Positions 10,449 to 21,663 of a stretch of 64,000 nucleotides of DNA are shown in pieces; position 1 is the first letter of the stretch, and each line of letters begins with the position of its first letter. Under the pieces are notes generated by a model, which was not told the origin of the DNA, searched no databases, and saw only the letters and a program-made list of their open reading frames with translations. A program made the translations under genes and the position numbers. Source of the DNA: Daucus carota subsp. sativus (lineage: Eukaryota > Streptophyta > Magnoliopsida > Apiales > Apiaceae); contig NC_030381.2 of assembly GCF_001625215.2 (NCBI RefSeq), positions 47,366,689 through 47,430,688 on the forward strand. Direction: 5' to 3'.

Positions 10449-13400
10449 ATGAATCTCTTCAGGAAAAAAACATCTCCCAAAGGTACAATTTATTCCCCTT
10501 CAATTAAGCTCTACATTCGTTTAATTTACATTTAATTTGTCTTTAATTTGTTGATTTCCCCCCTTTTTTTCATTTTTTTCGTGATTTCTATGTCTCATTG
10601 TGCTTTGGTTTTGATGTTCTGTATATTTATATTGATTTTGATGTGTATATGAGTCTTGCCTTGTGATTATTGATGATTTTGAAAAATGAATTGTATTTAT
10701 TTTGCTTTTTTTTTTTATGGTGATTTTTATTAAGTTGTTGTTATATGTTTAATACGGTGTGAATTGAGAGTAATTGGGGGTTTGTTATGTTATAATTGAC
10801 AGATGCATTGAGGACTAGCAAAAGGGAGATGTCTGTTGCTACTAGAGGTATTGTTACTTTCAATTCTTTCGTATTCCGTTGCTCGATTCGATATGTGATT
10901 ATATTGCATTTAAGTGTAATTATGAGATGAGCTGAAGATTCGACTATTTATCCGTTGATTCAGCCGGGTGTATATGTGTTTGTGTGTGCCTAAGAGCTCA
11001 GTTTCAACAAGAAGCAAAAACCTACTGAGTAGCTCGGGCTTTTGAAGAATTTTTTATATGTCACGATGATCACGACATTGGCACAATGTGCTTGAATAGT
11101 GTCTTATATAGTCAAATGATTTGCATATACTGAATAGTTACTATACATTATGCAATGTACCTTGTATTACCCGATGATCTTTTAATTATTTATGACAGGC
11201 ATTGAGCGTGAGATTGCATCTTTAGAATTAGAGGTATGCAACTTCCCTCAATTTTAATCTCACAAGGAGAAAGGGAGAATTGTTCATTCTAAACTTACCC
11301 TTCAAAGTCTGACCGTGATTTTAATAAATTTTGTAGGAGAGGAAACTTGTGGCGGAGATAAAGAGAACAGCAAAAACTGGGAATGAGGCAAGTTATATTC
11401 ATTAATTGATTTTATCATAGCTTTATGAAACCTAAATAAATAAATGAAAGTAATGTTCGATAAATTCTTTTGTTATTATGTTAGCAAAATCTGGTTTTTG
11501 GTTTTGTTTTAATTCTTTAAATGCTGATGTGCGAATTTCCAAGGTTTTTGTCCTCTTGGATTGTATTTACCCTAAAACAGTAGCTGTTTCCATCTAAAAT
11601 GAGTGTGCCAGCGGGATTTCTAAGATATTTGTCCTCTTGGATTGTATTTACCCTAAAGCAGTAGCTGTTGCCATCCAAAATGAGTGTGCCAGCTTGTGTC
11701 TCATACTCTGATGTATTGCCATCAATATACTAGTGTTTACTTAAGACCTTGTAATTAGCTTAGAATCAATCCTCTGCTTATGTTGTCATCTTGTCTTCTT
11801 AACTACAAGTAAACATGTATTAAATTCAGGGAGTGGCTAAAAAATGTCACGACTTTACTCCCCATGTTGTGGCTGAATATTTTAATTAGCTCCTGCAATT
11901 TAGATTATTATCTTTTTCGTTTCTTAATTCCTTTAAATCTAGAGCAGGCTGCCACCAAGATCTTGGCTCGTCAGCTTGTACGTCTTAGGCAGCAAATAAC
12001 AAATCTGCAGGGGAGTCGTGCACAGATAAGAGGAGTGGCTACACATACACAGGTAAACAAATGCTCAACTCCAATTATTGGTTAGATGCTTGGACCGATT
12101 TTTACATGCTCTAATTTTATACTTTACAGGCTTTGTACGCCAGCACTTCAATTTCGACAGGAATGAAAGGTGCAACAAAAGCAATGGTGGCAATGAACAA
12201 GGTAGTTTATTTGGGCCCTTCATATAAATCTTGTTCCACCGTTCTGCTGATATTGGGTTCTGATGTTAAGCTTTTCATTTATTTATTTATTTCCAGCAAA
12301 TGGAACCTGCCAAACAAGCTAAGGTGGTTAGGGAGTTCCAGAAGCAGTCAGCTCAGATGGACATGACGGTAAACCTTACTATTCCCTGAACTTGTTCTAC
12401 ATCATATTTCACTTGGCAGTCATGCACTGGATACCACTATATCAATTACTGATTCTACTGCAGTTGTTATTTGTCCTAAAATTATTTTTATTGATGTACA
12501 ACTGACAAAATGATCAGTGAACGTGATCGTACTTGTTTTTCATGTGTTAATTAACATAATGCTAATATGTATTTTATTGTCATCCAGATTGAAATGATGT
12601 CAGAGTCCATTGATGAAACTCTTGACAAGGACGAGGCCGAAGAGGAAACAGAGGAGCTTACTAACCAGGTCAGACTATATATCTTGTCTCTGAAAGTAGT
12701 TTGATACCATCAGTGTCAGTGCTACTTGCGCTATGTAATGATTTTGAAGGTTTCTCACTAGTACTCTGTGCTTATTACATTTGCAGGTGCTTGATGAGAT
12801 TGGTGTGGACATTGCATCACAGGTTGGCTTCCTATCGATGTCACATGGACCCTTGTACTTGACACTATCTTGATTGGTTAAAATGTAAATGAGTTGACAT
12901 ATTTTTCTTGTTTGGTATAATGACAGTTGTCTTCGGCCCCAAAAGGACGAATTGCTTCGAAGAAGGTTGACAATGCTGTACCTAGGTATGTGACAAACCT
13001 CTTACGTGGAAAACAGTTTAAAAACTATAATAATATGTGCATTATGAACTTTGGAAGGGCCGAGTTGGTTGGGGTCTAAGCGTCTTCCATTTTTCCTATA
13101 AGTTCCCACAATTTGTATTAACAGCTGAATACCATTTCGGCAAGTGCAGTGATGGGCTATCTTTTTACTCTGTATCTTAACAGACCAATTGTTAGAAACT
13201 ACAATACTATGCATTAGTTTCCTGAACATCCCCCCTACTTAATTGATACTAAAGGAATATAGATAAATAAAGCTGTCTGATCTATAGATAGATTTTCCTT
13301 TATGCTTGTTTATATTTTATTTTTAATTACATTTCCCTTTTGTTTAAACTAAATCATAAAAGGGTCCTGCTCCCTGGCATATATATGATTGCCAGGGAAC

Positions 13401-13883
13401 TGGCATATATATGATTGCCAGGGAACTGTTAAATAACATACAGGTTCTGGGCCGTTAAATGTATCCAGCGGCCAGGATTATAACAATTTTTTAACACGTC
13501 TAGTGCTTTTTAACCGCTAGACGAGGAAAATGACCTTGTCTAGCGCTTTTTAACTGCTAGATGGGGACTCGTCTAGCGGTTAAAATGCGCTAGACGTGTT
13601 AAAAAAAAGTCATAATCTTGACCGCTGGATATTCATCCAACGGCCAAAAAACAATGTGTATTGTGTTATATAAGATGTCCCTGGCAATCATATGCCAGGG
13701 ACCGCTACCCATCCTAATATAGGCATGATTTTTATGACGTAGTAGTTGTAACATCAGTTGCAGACTTCCAGTAAAGTGTTTTTGCCAAATTGTCTAACAA
13801 TCTTTCTTTCACTGATATGCAGCGCTCAGTCTAATGATGTTGAGGATCTCGAGAAGAGGTTGGCTTCACTTCGACGCATATGA
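10449..13883 (+). CDS. VPS2.2: ESCRT-III subunit VPS2.2 (CHMP2-like), 216 aa, 11 exons
   Basis: Snf7-family subunit that co-polymerises in ESCRT-III on endosomes for multivesicular-body sorting and recruits the VPS4 ATPase. Exons: 10449-10482, 10803-10847, 11199-11233, 11337-11387, 11948-12052, 12130-12201, 12297-12368, 12588-12668, 12787-12822, 12927-12985 and 13823-13883; they sum to 651 bp with all phases matching. Motifs in order: MNLFRKKTSPK, DALRTSKREM, basic helix LARQLVRLRQQITNLQG, STGMKGATKAMVAMNK, acidic DKDEAEEETEELTNQ, and the C-terminal MIM1-type helix DLEKRLASLRRI. The text matches Arabidopsis VPS2.2 nearly residue by residue as recalled, more closely than VPS2.1. Intron 4 starts with GC instead of GT (GAG/GCAAGT). 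Intron 10 hosts a foldback element. Confidence 0.94.
11535..11693. repeat. 81-bp tandem duplication in VPS2.2 intron 4
   Basis: Two adjacent copies (11535-11615 and 11616-11693) share GTCCTCTTGGATTGTATTTA and AAAATGAGTGTGCCAGC with a few substitutions. No coding content. Confidence 0.85.
13362..13710. mobile_element. Foldback (Mutator-like) MITE with long inverted repeats
   Basis: About 349 bp whose two halves are complementary. Left end GGGTCCTGCTCCCTGGCA pairs with right end TGCCAGGGACCGCTACCC, and the centre pairs ACACGTCTAG...CCGCTAGACG with its mirror. A possible 9-bp target duplication, ATCATAAAA/ATCCTAATA, matches at 7 of 9 positions, as expected for an old Mutator-like insertion. The left end also holds a 27-bp direct duplication (ACTGGCATATATATGATTGC). 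It lies in VPS2.2 intron 10. Confidence 0.75.
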
Positions 13884-15168
13884 TCCCTGATACTTGCATA
13901 GTGGACAGTCAGAGTCCTAAATAGTTTATTTTTCTCTCTTGTATAAATAACATATATATGACATATTTGTGTAACTGGTAGATTTAAAAGTTACTGTACT
14001 ATTATTGCCTTGGATGTTTTCATGGTTGCAGTTTATAATTATATTATATATAAATACATAAAGATGAAAAAATTAATTTCCTCCCCTGCATTATGAATCT
14101 TCCCAATCTTGTTCTCTGTACCAAAATATAGTTTATGTTTGTGTCTCTCTACCAATATATATAGTTTATGGTTTTTGAAACCATGCATCTAATAGCAATT
14201 TTAGTATCCTTGTACTCCAAATCCTGGAGACCATTTGAGTACATTTCTATTCTTTCTTCATATTAAGAAATACATCCTTAAAAATTCCAAATGACTGCTG
14301 CAAGATATGAACAGAGGTAGACTATAGTCCATATACAAGTTAAACCTGCATACGGGTTACTATTCTAGGTTTTTATTCTTCTATGATTTATTTTCATTTT
14401 TGAGGGGTTTGGGGCTTTACGGACTCGAATCGTAGACTTTCTCAATTATATGGACTCGATACTTTCTCGGCTATATGGACTCAAACCATATACAGACTCG
14501 AATTGTAGACTTTCTCAGTTATATGAACTCGAAACTTTCTTGGTTATATAGACTTGAACCTTAGACTTTCTTGATTATATGGACTCAAAACTTTCTCGGC
14601 TACATGGACTCGAACCATATACTTTCTCACCTATATACACAAGTTAAATCTGCTGTAAAAGCCGGGAAAAAAAAATGAAATTTCCTGTCCAGGTTTGCCA
14701 AACCAACTGACTGATGCTCACCCCAAACAGACTTTCCAAGTGAAGATCTAAGAAAAAATCCCATCTCACCATCACCATAATAATTGGAAATATTACTCTA
14801 CCCATAAGATATTCACTTTAATAGAACTGAATTCCTTACTCTGGATTAATATAAAAATTGACTGAATCTGTGACCCCAATATATTAATACACAAAAATCT
14901 GCATATCATACAGAGTCTTGATATCATATGGACATTTGTCACGTTCTGTATTACACGCAATAATTTGCTACTCGGCAAATATTTATTTAATACATTAATC
15001 ACAACCAAGAGTGACAAACTTCCAATCACTATTCTGTCAATGTACATCAAGTTTTTCCTACAAATAATAGGCACAAACAACACATCTCTCAGTCCAGTTT
15101 AACAAACTAAACAGAATCTTGAAATTGTGTTGTCTTGGAACTAAGCTGTGCAGTCTTGAGTCTTTTGA
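13884..15168. other. Intergenic region between VPS2.2 and LSD1 (convergent 3' ends)
   Basis: No gene. It includes the 3' UTRs of the two convergent genes and a minisatellite-like array at 14421-14637; otherwise AT-rich. Confidence 0.6.
14421..14637. repeat. Minisatellite of alternating 31- and 25-bp units
   Basis: Units begin GGACTCGAA and end CTTTCTCRRYTATAT. Longer units with an extra TAGA alternate with shorter ones over about seven or eight copies, with substitutions between them. Confidence 0.8.
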
Positions 15169-17247
15169 CTAAGTTGTAACTCCAACAACAACATTGCTCA
15201 CCTACAAAATTTACATATTGTCAGTGATCACCTTGGGAAGTTCGGCATTTTATTCAAGTAAAAGGAGGGGTGGTAATATCTCACCAGTTTTCCACTTTCA
15301 TCAACTGACATTGGGTTCTGAACGACAACGGTTTGACTTTGAGGACGTGGTATTGCCTATATAGATGTGAAAATGATATATCATACCCTGTACAGGCCCA
15401 AATCAACTGGTAATACAACCAAAATTAGGCCTTACCGGTGAAGTAGAGGCTGTTGATGCAGATGTTGCCACCCCGCTCGGTCTCAGTGCAGGAATTGGGA
15501 CCCTTGCATTACCCATCTGCAAGTAATCACAAGACATATTCAGTACTTGAGATAATTTAAAATTCCTATTAACTGCTAAATGTAATCTAACATACACACA
15601 CAAACAGACAATTTTCTAAATACAGAGGTCAAACTCATCTAAATGCTATTAAGACTTGTAACAGATCCAAGATAGTCAGCTATGAGAAACCACTAAAAGA
15701 AGCTCAATTGTTTTCACAAGGATTCAACATTATGTGAATCATTAATATTGAGTCGAGTAACTAAACTAATCACCATCCAGCCCGAATCTAGCAGAGAAAT
15801 GTGCAAACGTAGAGAGAAGAACAAGAAATTATATGACGGCATTGTTATGGGATGACTCAGATTGATAATCTATTCACGAGGCAAAAAAAGTACTTCCAAA
15901 AACAATGGTCTCCTACTATGTAAACTAAAAGCAGCCAGTGAAATATAAAATAACATACACATGAATAGATGTAGAAAGGGATAAAAGACTTGAATAGGTG
16001 TCTATCATCTAAACAAAGAATATAGATCAAAACGACTCACATTGACATTTGTCACATAATGACAAACCGCGCATTTGACTGATGGAGCTCCATATGGATA
16101 CATCAGTGTTGTACGGCAATTGCCACAATTGACATGAGCAACCTGACCCGATGCTATGTATCAAACAAAGAAAATCAAGATTAACAAGCAGGTAGGAAAT
16201 TAATTGATGATAAAATATGTGAGCGGGAGAGAAAAGAATGCACACACACACACGCAAAAAAAAAATTCACAATCATATGTACCTGGCACAAGGTTCACTG
16301 TGTGACAGCACGAGCATCTCACACTCGAAGCTCCACGAGTATACATTAGCAATGTACGGCAACCTCCACATATTAGTTGGGACATTTCCAATCCTGTGGG
16401 TATTACAAATCAAAAAGATGATGAAGCATGTAGTGGCACCAAAACAAAATAGTATATACAGAAACAGGAATGCATGTGATATATGTAAAATGGATCACAT
16501 AAATAAAAGTCCGAGGATCAAGGATCTTTACTAACAAATTGGAAACATGCCAACATCCAATATTTTTTCACAACAAATTTATACAGTAGCTCCTTAAGTA
16601 GGGATGTCCAGTATGATAAACTGGTCCAAACCAAATTCGACCCATTACCAACTTTTATATATAAGTTCTATGCAGATTATAAATCAAGTACACATTAACT
16701 TTACAGATTTAGACAAATGCAACTAGCACAAATACAACTTTTTGAAATCAGCCAAATTTTTTTTTTTTTTTGCCAAGTGAAATCAGCCAATTTATTTGCA
16801 TGGGAATCGATAATATCTTTAGAAACTGGTACAAGATACATTAGCAAGATAGCACTTAGTTTCAACCATTTAAGGTAAACAACAAGTCCAATATCACATG
16901 AATACTTTAAGTAAAAATAAGTACATGAACATAATAAATTATATAGCTCCTTTTTAAAAAGAATATGACTTGCAGGCCTATATCAATAGGAAACAATAGG
17001 ACTATCTTGTTTCTCCTCCTTAAGCGACAGCAATATTTTGTATGGATATTTGGCGCCATGATAGAAAATATATGTTTACTGACTACTAGATAATATAGAC
17101 AAATGCAAAGAGAGAAATAGAGCAGTAGACCATACCAGGTGGTGGTACCGTAGTAACTACATTGCAAACTGCACAACATACGTTTGCGGCTCCTCTTGGA
17201 TAGAGAAGAATGGTCCTACACCCACTGCACACTAGCTGACTCTGCAT
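15169..17247 (-). CDS. LSD1: LSD1 zinc-finger protein, negative regulator of cell death, 173 aa
   Basis: Plant-specific protein with three zf-LSD1 fingers. In Arabidopsis LSD1 limits runaway hypersensitive cell death and binds partners such as bZIP10 and metacaspase AMC1. Six coding exons: 17247-17136, 16393-16283, 16153-16041, 15516-15436, 15356-15285 and 15201-15169; all splice phases agree and total 522 bp. Finger 1 has [22 protein letters not shown], close to but not identical with the usual NVRC. Finger 2 has [22 protein letters not shown] and finger 3 [22 protein letters not shown]. The C-terminus ENPMSVDE-type block is present as [12 protein letters not shown] followed by SNVVVGVTT. 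An acceptor sits two bases before the ATG, so the leader is interrupted by a long 5'-UTR intron. The match to Arabidopsis LSD1 is end to end, more than to the LOL paralogues. Confidence 0.94.
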
Positions 17248-17933
17248 AGCTGTAATGCAAAAAAACATCATACACATTAATCTAAACTGTACTAAGAGCA
17301 TTAATGTAGTTATATCACCCTCCTTTGGAATTTTAACTTCGTGGAATAATATCTTGCAAGTTTTACACAGAAAACATTTCGCTTCAAAATCTTTAAATTA
17401 TTATAACCACACAAGTAACATTTAAGAGAACTGTAGTCTAAACATGACCTCAGGCGAGAAGTATTTCAATAGAATACATTGCGGGTGACTATTGGCATTG
17501 TTAACTACAGGGATTCAATTTATAAACAGAAGTCCAGGTGTGTAATAAGTACACAACTTTGTAAAAATGACCATTCTAGAGAGACATGTATCCACAAAAA
17601 CTATTTCTTCATTCGCAACTATTAGATGTCTTCTGGAAGATACATACACCAAATGCAAATTGAGCTGCCGCATGAAGCAATGCCCACTCCACCAACCCAA
17701 CCCAGTGGGAATCACAACGCAAGAGCCAATTATGTTTTGTATAACATAATGCATTGTTGTCTCTATTGCTAAGGATCATAGATTAGGACTTGCAGAAGAA
17801 GGGTATACTCTGATCCTTCAAAGTTTGAAGAATAACCATTGAATAATTTACTATAGATAATCACTACTAAAGCTCTTTACTTTACATAATTTCAATTGTA
17901 TTTTGAGATTATACTACAGTACAGTAATATGAG

Positions 17934-17958
17934 TGAGTAAGTGAGGGAGGGAGGGAGG

Positions 17959-18006
<48 letters not shown>
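17934..18006. repeat. (GGGA)n(GA)n microsatellite in LSD1 leader intron
   Basis: GAGTGAGTAAGTGAGGGAGG-type start followed by about 40 bases of pure GA. The length is likely to vary between plants. Confidence 0.95.
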
Positions 18007-18008
<2 letters not shown>

Positions 18009-18242
18009 AAACTCTTGGAGTCTTGGTCACTGATTCCTTGAACAAAAATTGTTAGCCTACAGGTCCAACAAACCCAATTCTATATAAACCGTTTGGTACA
18101 CTCTAGGTAACCAGAACACTTGTCAAAGAAAAGCAGGAGGTATGGTAAAAAGTAATCTATCCTTTTTGGGAATTCCTACCAACACAAAATGCTTGAACGG
18201 AAAATTTTATGACTTTAACAACTAGAGCTAAGCAGTTGGTAC

Positions 18243-18726
18243 TAGGGGTGTAAACAAACCAAACTATTCGTGAGCTACTCGAGTTCGGCTCGGAAAATAT
18301 TCAAATTTGATTCGGTAATAATCGAGCCGAGCTCGAGCTCGAGCTATTCGAATGTTTTACCGAGCCGAGCTCGAGCTTCAAATTACTCGGCTCGTAAGAT
18401 TCGCGAGCCTTATCGAGCCTCTATTATTTTTTAATTTTTTTATTATAAATATATTTTTACAAATATATTTAATATTTTATTTATAATTTATATATTTAAT
18501 CGAATCGAACTCGAGTCGAACCGATCATATTTCGAGTTTTTGTCAATATTTGGTAACTCGATTCGAGCTTTCGAGCCGAACTCGAGCCTATCGAACTATT
18601 TACGAGCCGAGCTTCGAACTTGAAATTAAAGGCTCGGTCGAACTCGAGCTCGAGCCCCGAACTTTTCAGTCGAGCTCGAGCCGAGCCTGGCAGTGTTCGA
18701 CTCGGCTCGGCTCGTTTACACCCCTA
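18243..18726. mobile_element. Non-autonomous hAT element, 484 bp
   Basis: Terminal repeats TAGGGGTGTAAAC...GTTTACACCCCTA with the perfect 8-bp duplication GTTGGTAC on both sides (18235-18242, 18727-18734). The interior is full of CGAGCTCGAGC and GAGCCGAGC words like those of the 5.2-kb hAT element, so a related transposase may move it. No gene inside. Confidence 0.93.
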
Positions 18727-20302
18727 GTTGGTACTAGAAGACTCATGCTCTCAACAATTTGAAAGTGTATCCTCAGATTCTTTCATTTATTCAATATACT
18801 CTGAAAATAATATTCAAGTAAAAGCAGTTCCATTTAATTGAAATTGAGGTTCCTAGTTCTCTCCTAGACTCATCTGGACATGGAAGTTTTGAATTTGTAA
18901 GTATACAAATTCTGATCAACTAGAGAGTTAAATAGCTAAAGCTTATTTCTGCAATTAAATAACCAAATTAATACCCTGAAATTTTGAGGGAATACATCTT
19001 AAATCGTTCTACATGACTGTACAAGCCACTAATTTACTATGTATCAAATAACAGAACCCTGTTATAAGAGAAAAACGCCACACAACATGGCAAGAGCAAA
19101 TCTGAAATACAAATAGGCTTGAAAAATCTTTAATATCAGGTATTAGAAGATCTATCAAACACCTATATTTTAGTTACTTCGGATCTGTACGATGTAAATT
19201 TCCCATGGAAGTTTTAGCTCACTACGTAACTTGAGACTCAACAAAACAAACAAGCCCTGTGGTCAAGCATTACCCAATCCTGCTCACCCAGCATTTCTGT
19301 ATTTATTGCAACATACAGAGCTATCTACAACACCGAGGAAACATATGAAAGCGCTCTGTAAATAATCTATTCATCCAAGATTCCAAGATTGGTCTTATGG
19401 GCTTATTATCGTGAGCATATGCATATAATCCTTATCAATCTCATACAACAAAACACCAATTCTATCAACTATATTTTCAGACACTACCACACATAGTACA
19501 AAACTATTAACATTCCTGCAACTCGAAACCAACAACAGAACTCATAAATTCATCATCTCCTCATCGGCTCATCCTATAAATATCATCAAAATTACCCAAT
19601 ACAGTTATAATCACCCACTATACATCTAAAACAAAATATCAACAAAGTCAACCCCAAATTATAAGTTCAACCAAAATAAAAAAGATTCAAATTTACGATC
19701 AAAACAAGAAAAGGGTACTTTCTTACCTATGAGAAAGATCTTGAACAAATCTGATTGAGAAGAAATAACAACACTTTCTTGAAAATACAAAGAAACAAGA
19801 GATATAATCACAGACCCACCTCCCAAGATTGGATTTTGACAATGAATATAGAACAAGATATCAAAAATGAAGAGAATGATAAGCTTGGATTATGTTGTTC
19901 TTGTTTGAATTATTTCTTCCTTCCTTTTGCAAGATTCTTTACTTTTGGATGTCAAGAGAATAAAAACATTATAATAATGGTAGTGTGTGCGTGTGTATAA
20001 ATAGAAAGGAAGAGAGAAATCTAGAATGTTTCAACCAAGAAGAACATAATTGGAAACTTCGGTTGCCCAATTTCAATTTCAATCATATTCTATCAATTTT
20101 CTATCGTGGCCATTCATAATCTTAGCTGGACAACCCCAGCATATCTGGCATTTTGCATAGTCTCGACTTATTAGTGTTTTTTATTTAATTTTTTTTCAAG
20201 TGATTGGTATATCTAGCTATTTTCCTCAAATTGTAATTATTAATTTTATTTTAGAAATAAAAAGAATCATTATTGTAATTCATAAACTATGGTTAAATGT
20301 TA

Positions 20303-20559
20303 CTCCCTCCGTCCCATTTTAGTTGTCACATTTGGTTTTGTGCCGGTCAAATTGACCAAACTTTGACCGCAATTTATTAATATTTTATCAATTGGAAAAA
20401 TAAAAAAAATATATCATCAGAAATAACTTTTAATCTACTTTAAAATGTAATTTTCAGTTTTTTAAAATAATGAAGGAGTGACTTGTAATCTTTGGTCAAA
20501 AGTTAGTCAATTTGACCAACAAAAAAGGAAATTTGACAACTAAAATGGGACGGAGAGAG
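20303..20559. mobile_element. Stowaway-like MITE
   Basis: CTCCCTCCGTCCCATTTTAGTTG at the left and its mirror AACTAAAATGGGACGGAGAGAG at the right, flanked by TA. The inner palindrome around GGTCAAATTGACC differs from the other Stowaway copies here, so it is a separate subfamily. Confidence 0.9.
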
Positions 20560-20599
20560 TATTTAATAAATTAATATTAGAAACTATGATTAAATATTA

Positions 20600-21660
20600 T
20601 ATAATATATTAATATTGTTATATTATAATTGTGGTATATCTCTTGATGGATAAGTAAGGGGTGAATGTCTTTTTTAACCACATCTCATTCGAGAGTTTCC
20701 AAAATAACCACGGACCTAAAACATGCCCTAAATACCCAAACGCGTATACAAGAAATGCGTGTAGCTATAATTCTAAAAACACATTGTAATCACGCATTTG
20801 GAAAATGCGAGCACCCGAGAATGCATACTCAACATGCGTGCATCATGTCCAGAATAATGAAGGTCGTAAATATTGCACAAATTAGATGGACAAATACACA
20901 TCAGTAGAAGAGGAGACACACTGCATTGGATTTCCGCAAACATTCACATAACATATCAAGCTTACTTACACATACAAGGATGCGAGGTTTCGAACACGCA
21001 GATTCAAGATGCGTGTTTTGAATAAAAAATTCTAAAGACATGAATGAAAAGATGGAGAAGGTTCGGGGGATGATGTTGAAGAAAGCATGTATACTTAAAC
21101 TGAATTTGTTGTTACTTTTCAATCATCGACTCATTGTGTATGTGTAAATCACATACAGGGGACTATCATGTTTCACACACGCATATGGAATATGCGTCTT
21201 TGAGTGGGTAGATTGGACACTCCTAGCGATCATTGATATTTTGGGCAATCAACTATTAAAATCTATAAATAGATAAATGCTGATAGGAAAAAGCCTGGCT
21301 TTTTACCTCGACTGTCCCTCGGGAGCCTTCCAATTACATGCATTGCCACTCCCGGTTATTTAGTGTTGAAAGTGACCTGATGACTTTTGCAACCGGTCAG
21401 TACCTTTTTCACCTTTTTCTTTGAATTCAAATTTCAGAAGCTTTACTTTTTCTTCCAAAACTGCGTATTCTCCTCCTCCAGTCTCTTGCTTCCATCGGCG
21501 ATCCAGGTTATTTCATCTTCTTTTAGTTGCTTCTCCGACGAACTCAGTTTCTCATGGAGCGGGTATATCTTCATCCGCGTTTATTATTTTCTTTATTACA
21601 TTAATATGTGTGTTTTGTTTGTTTGTGTGTTGCTTAAATATGTTATCTCGATCTGTTGCG
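20600..21660. repeat. Cluster of short ACGCAT...ATGCGTG palindromes
   Basis: Imperfect inverted repeats built on ACGCATNTGGAANATGCG occur at 20740-20761, 20792-20810, 20821-20840, 20994-21015 and 21179-21198, plus a weaker one near 20969-20986. The stretch has no convincing gene and is less AT-rich than its flanks. It may be part of an uncharacterised transposon. Confidence 0.55.
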
Positions 21661-21663
21661 CAG

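Larger units (their letters stand above)
17251..19965 (-). other. LSD1 leader exon and 5'-UTR intron
   Basis: Working back from the acceptor at 17250-17252, a strong donor (CTCATAG/GTAAGA) occurs at 19726, giving a leader exon of about 19727-19965 below a TATTTATA box at 19995-20004. The intron would be about 2.5 kb and contains a GA microsatellite and a hAT derivative. No coding exon is seen in it. The exact start site is inferred. Confidence 0.5.
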
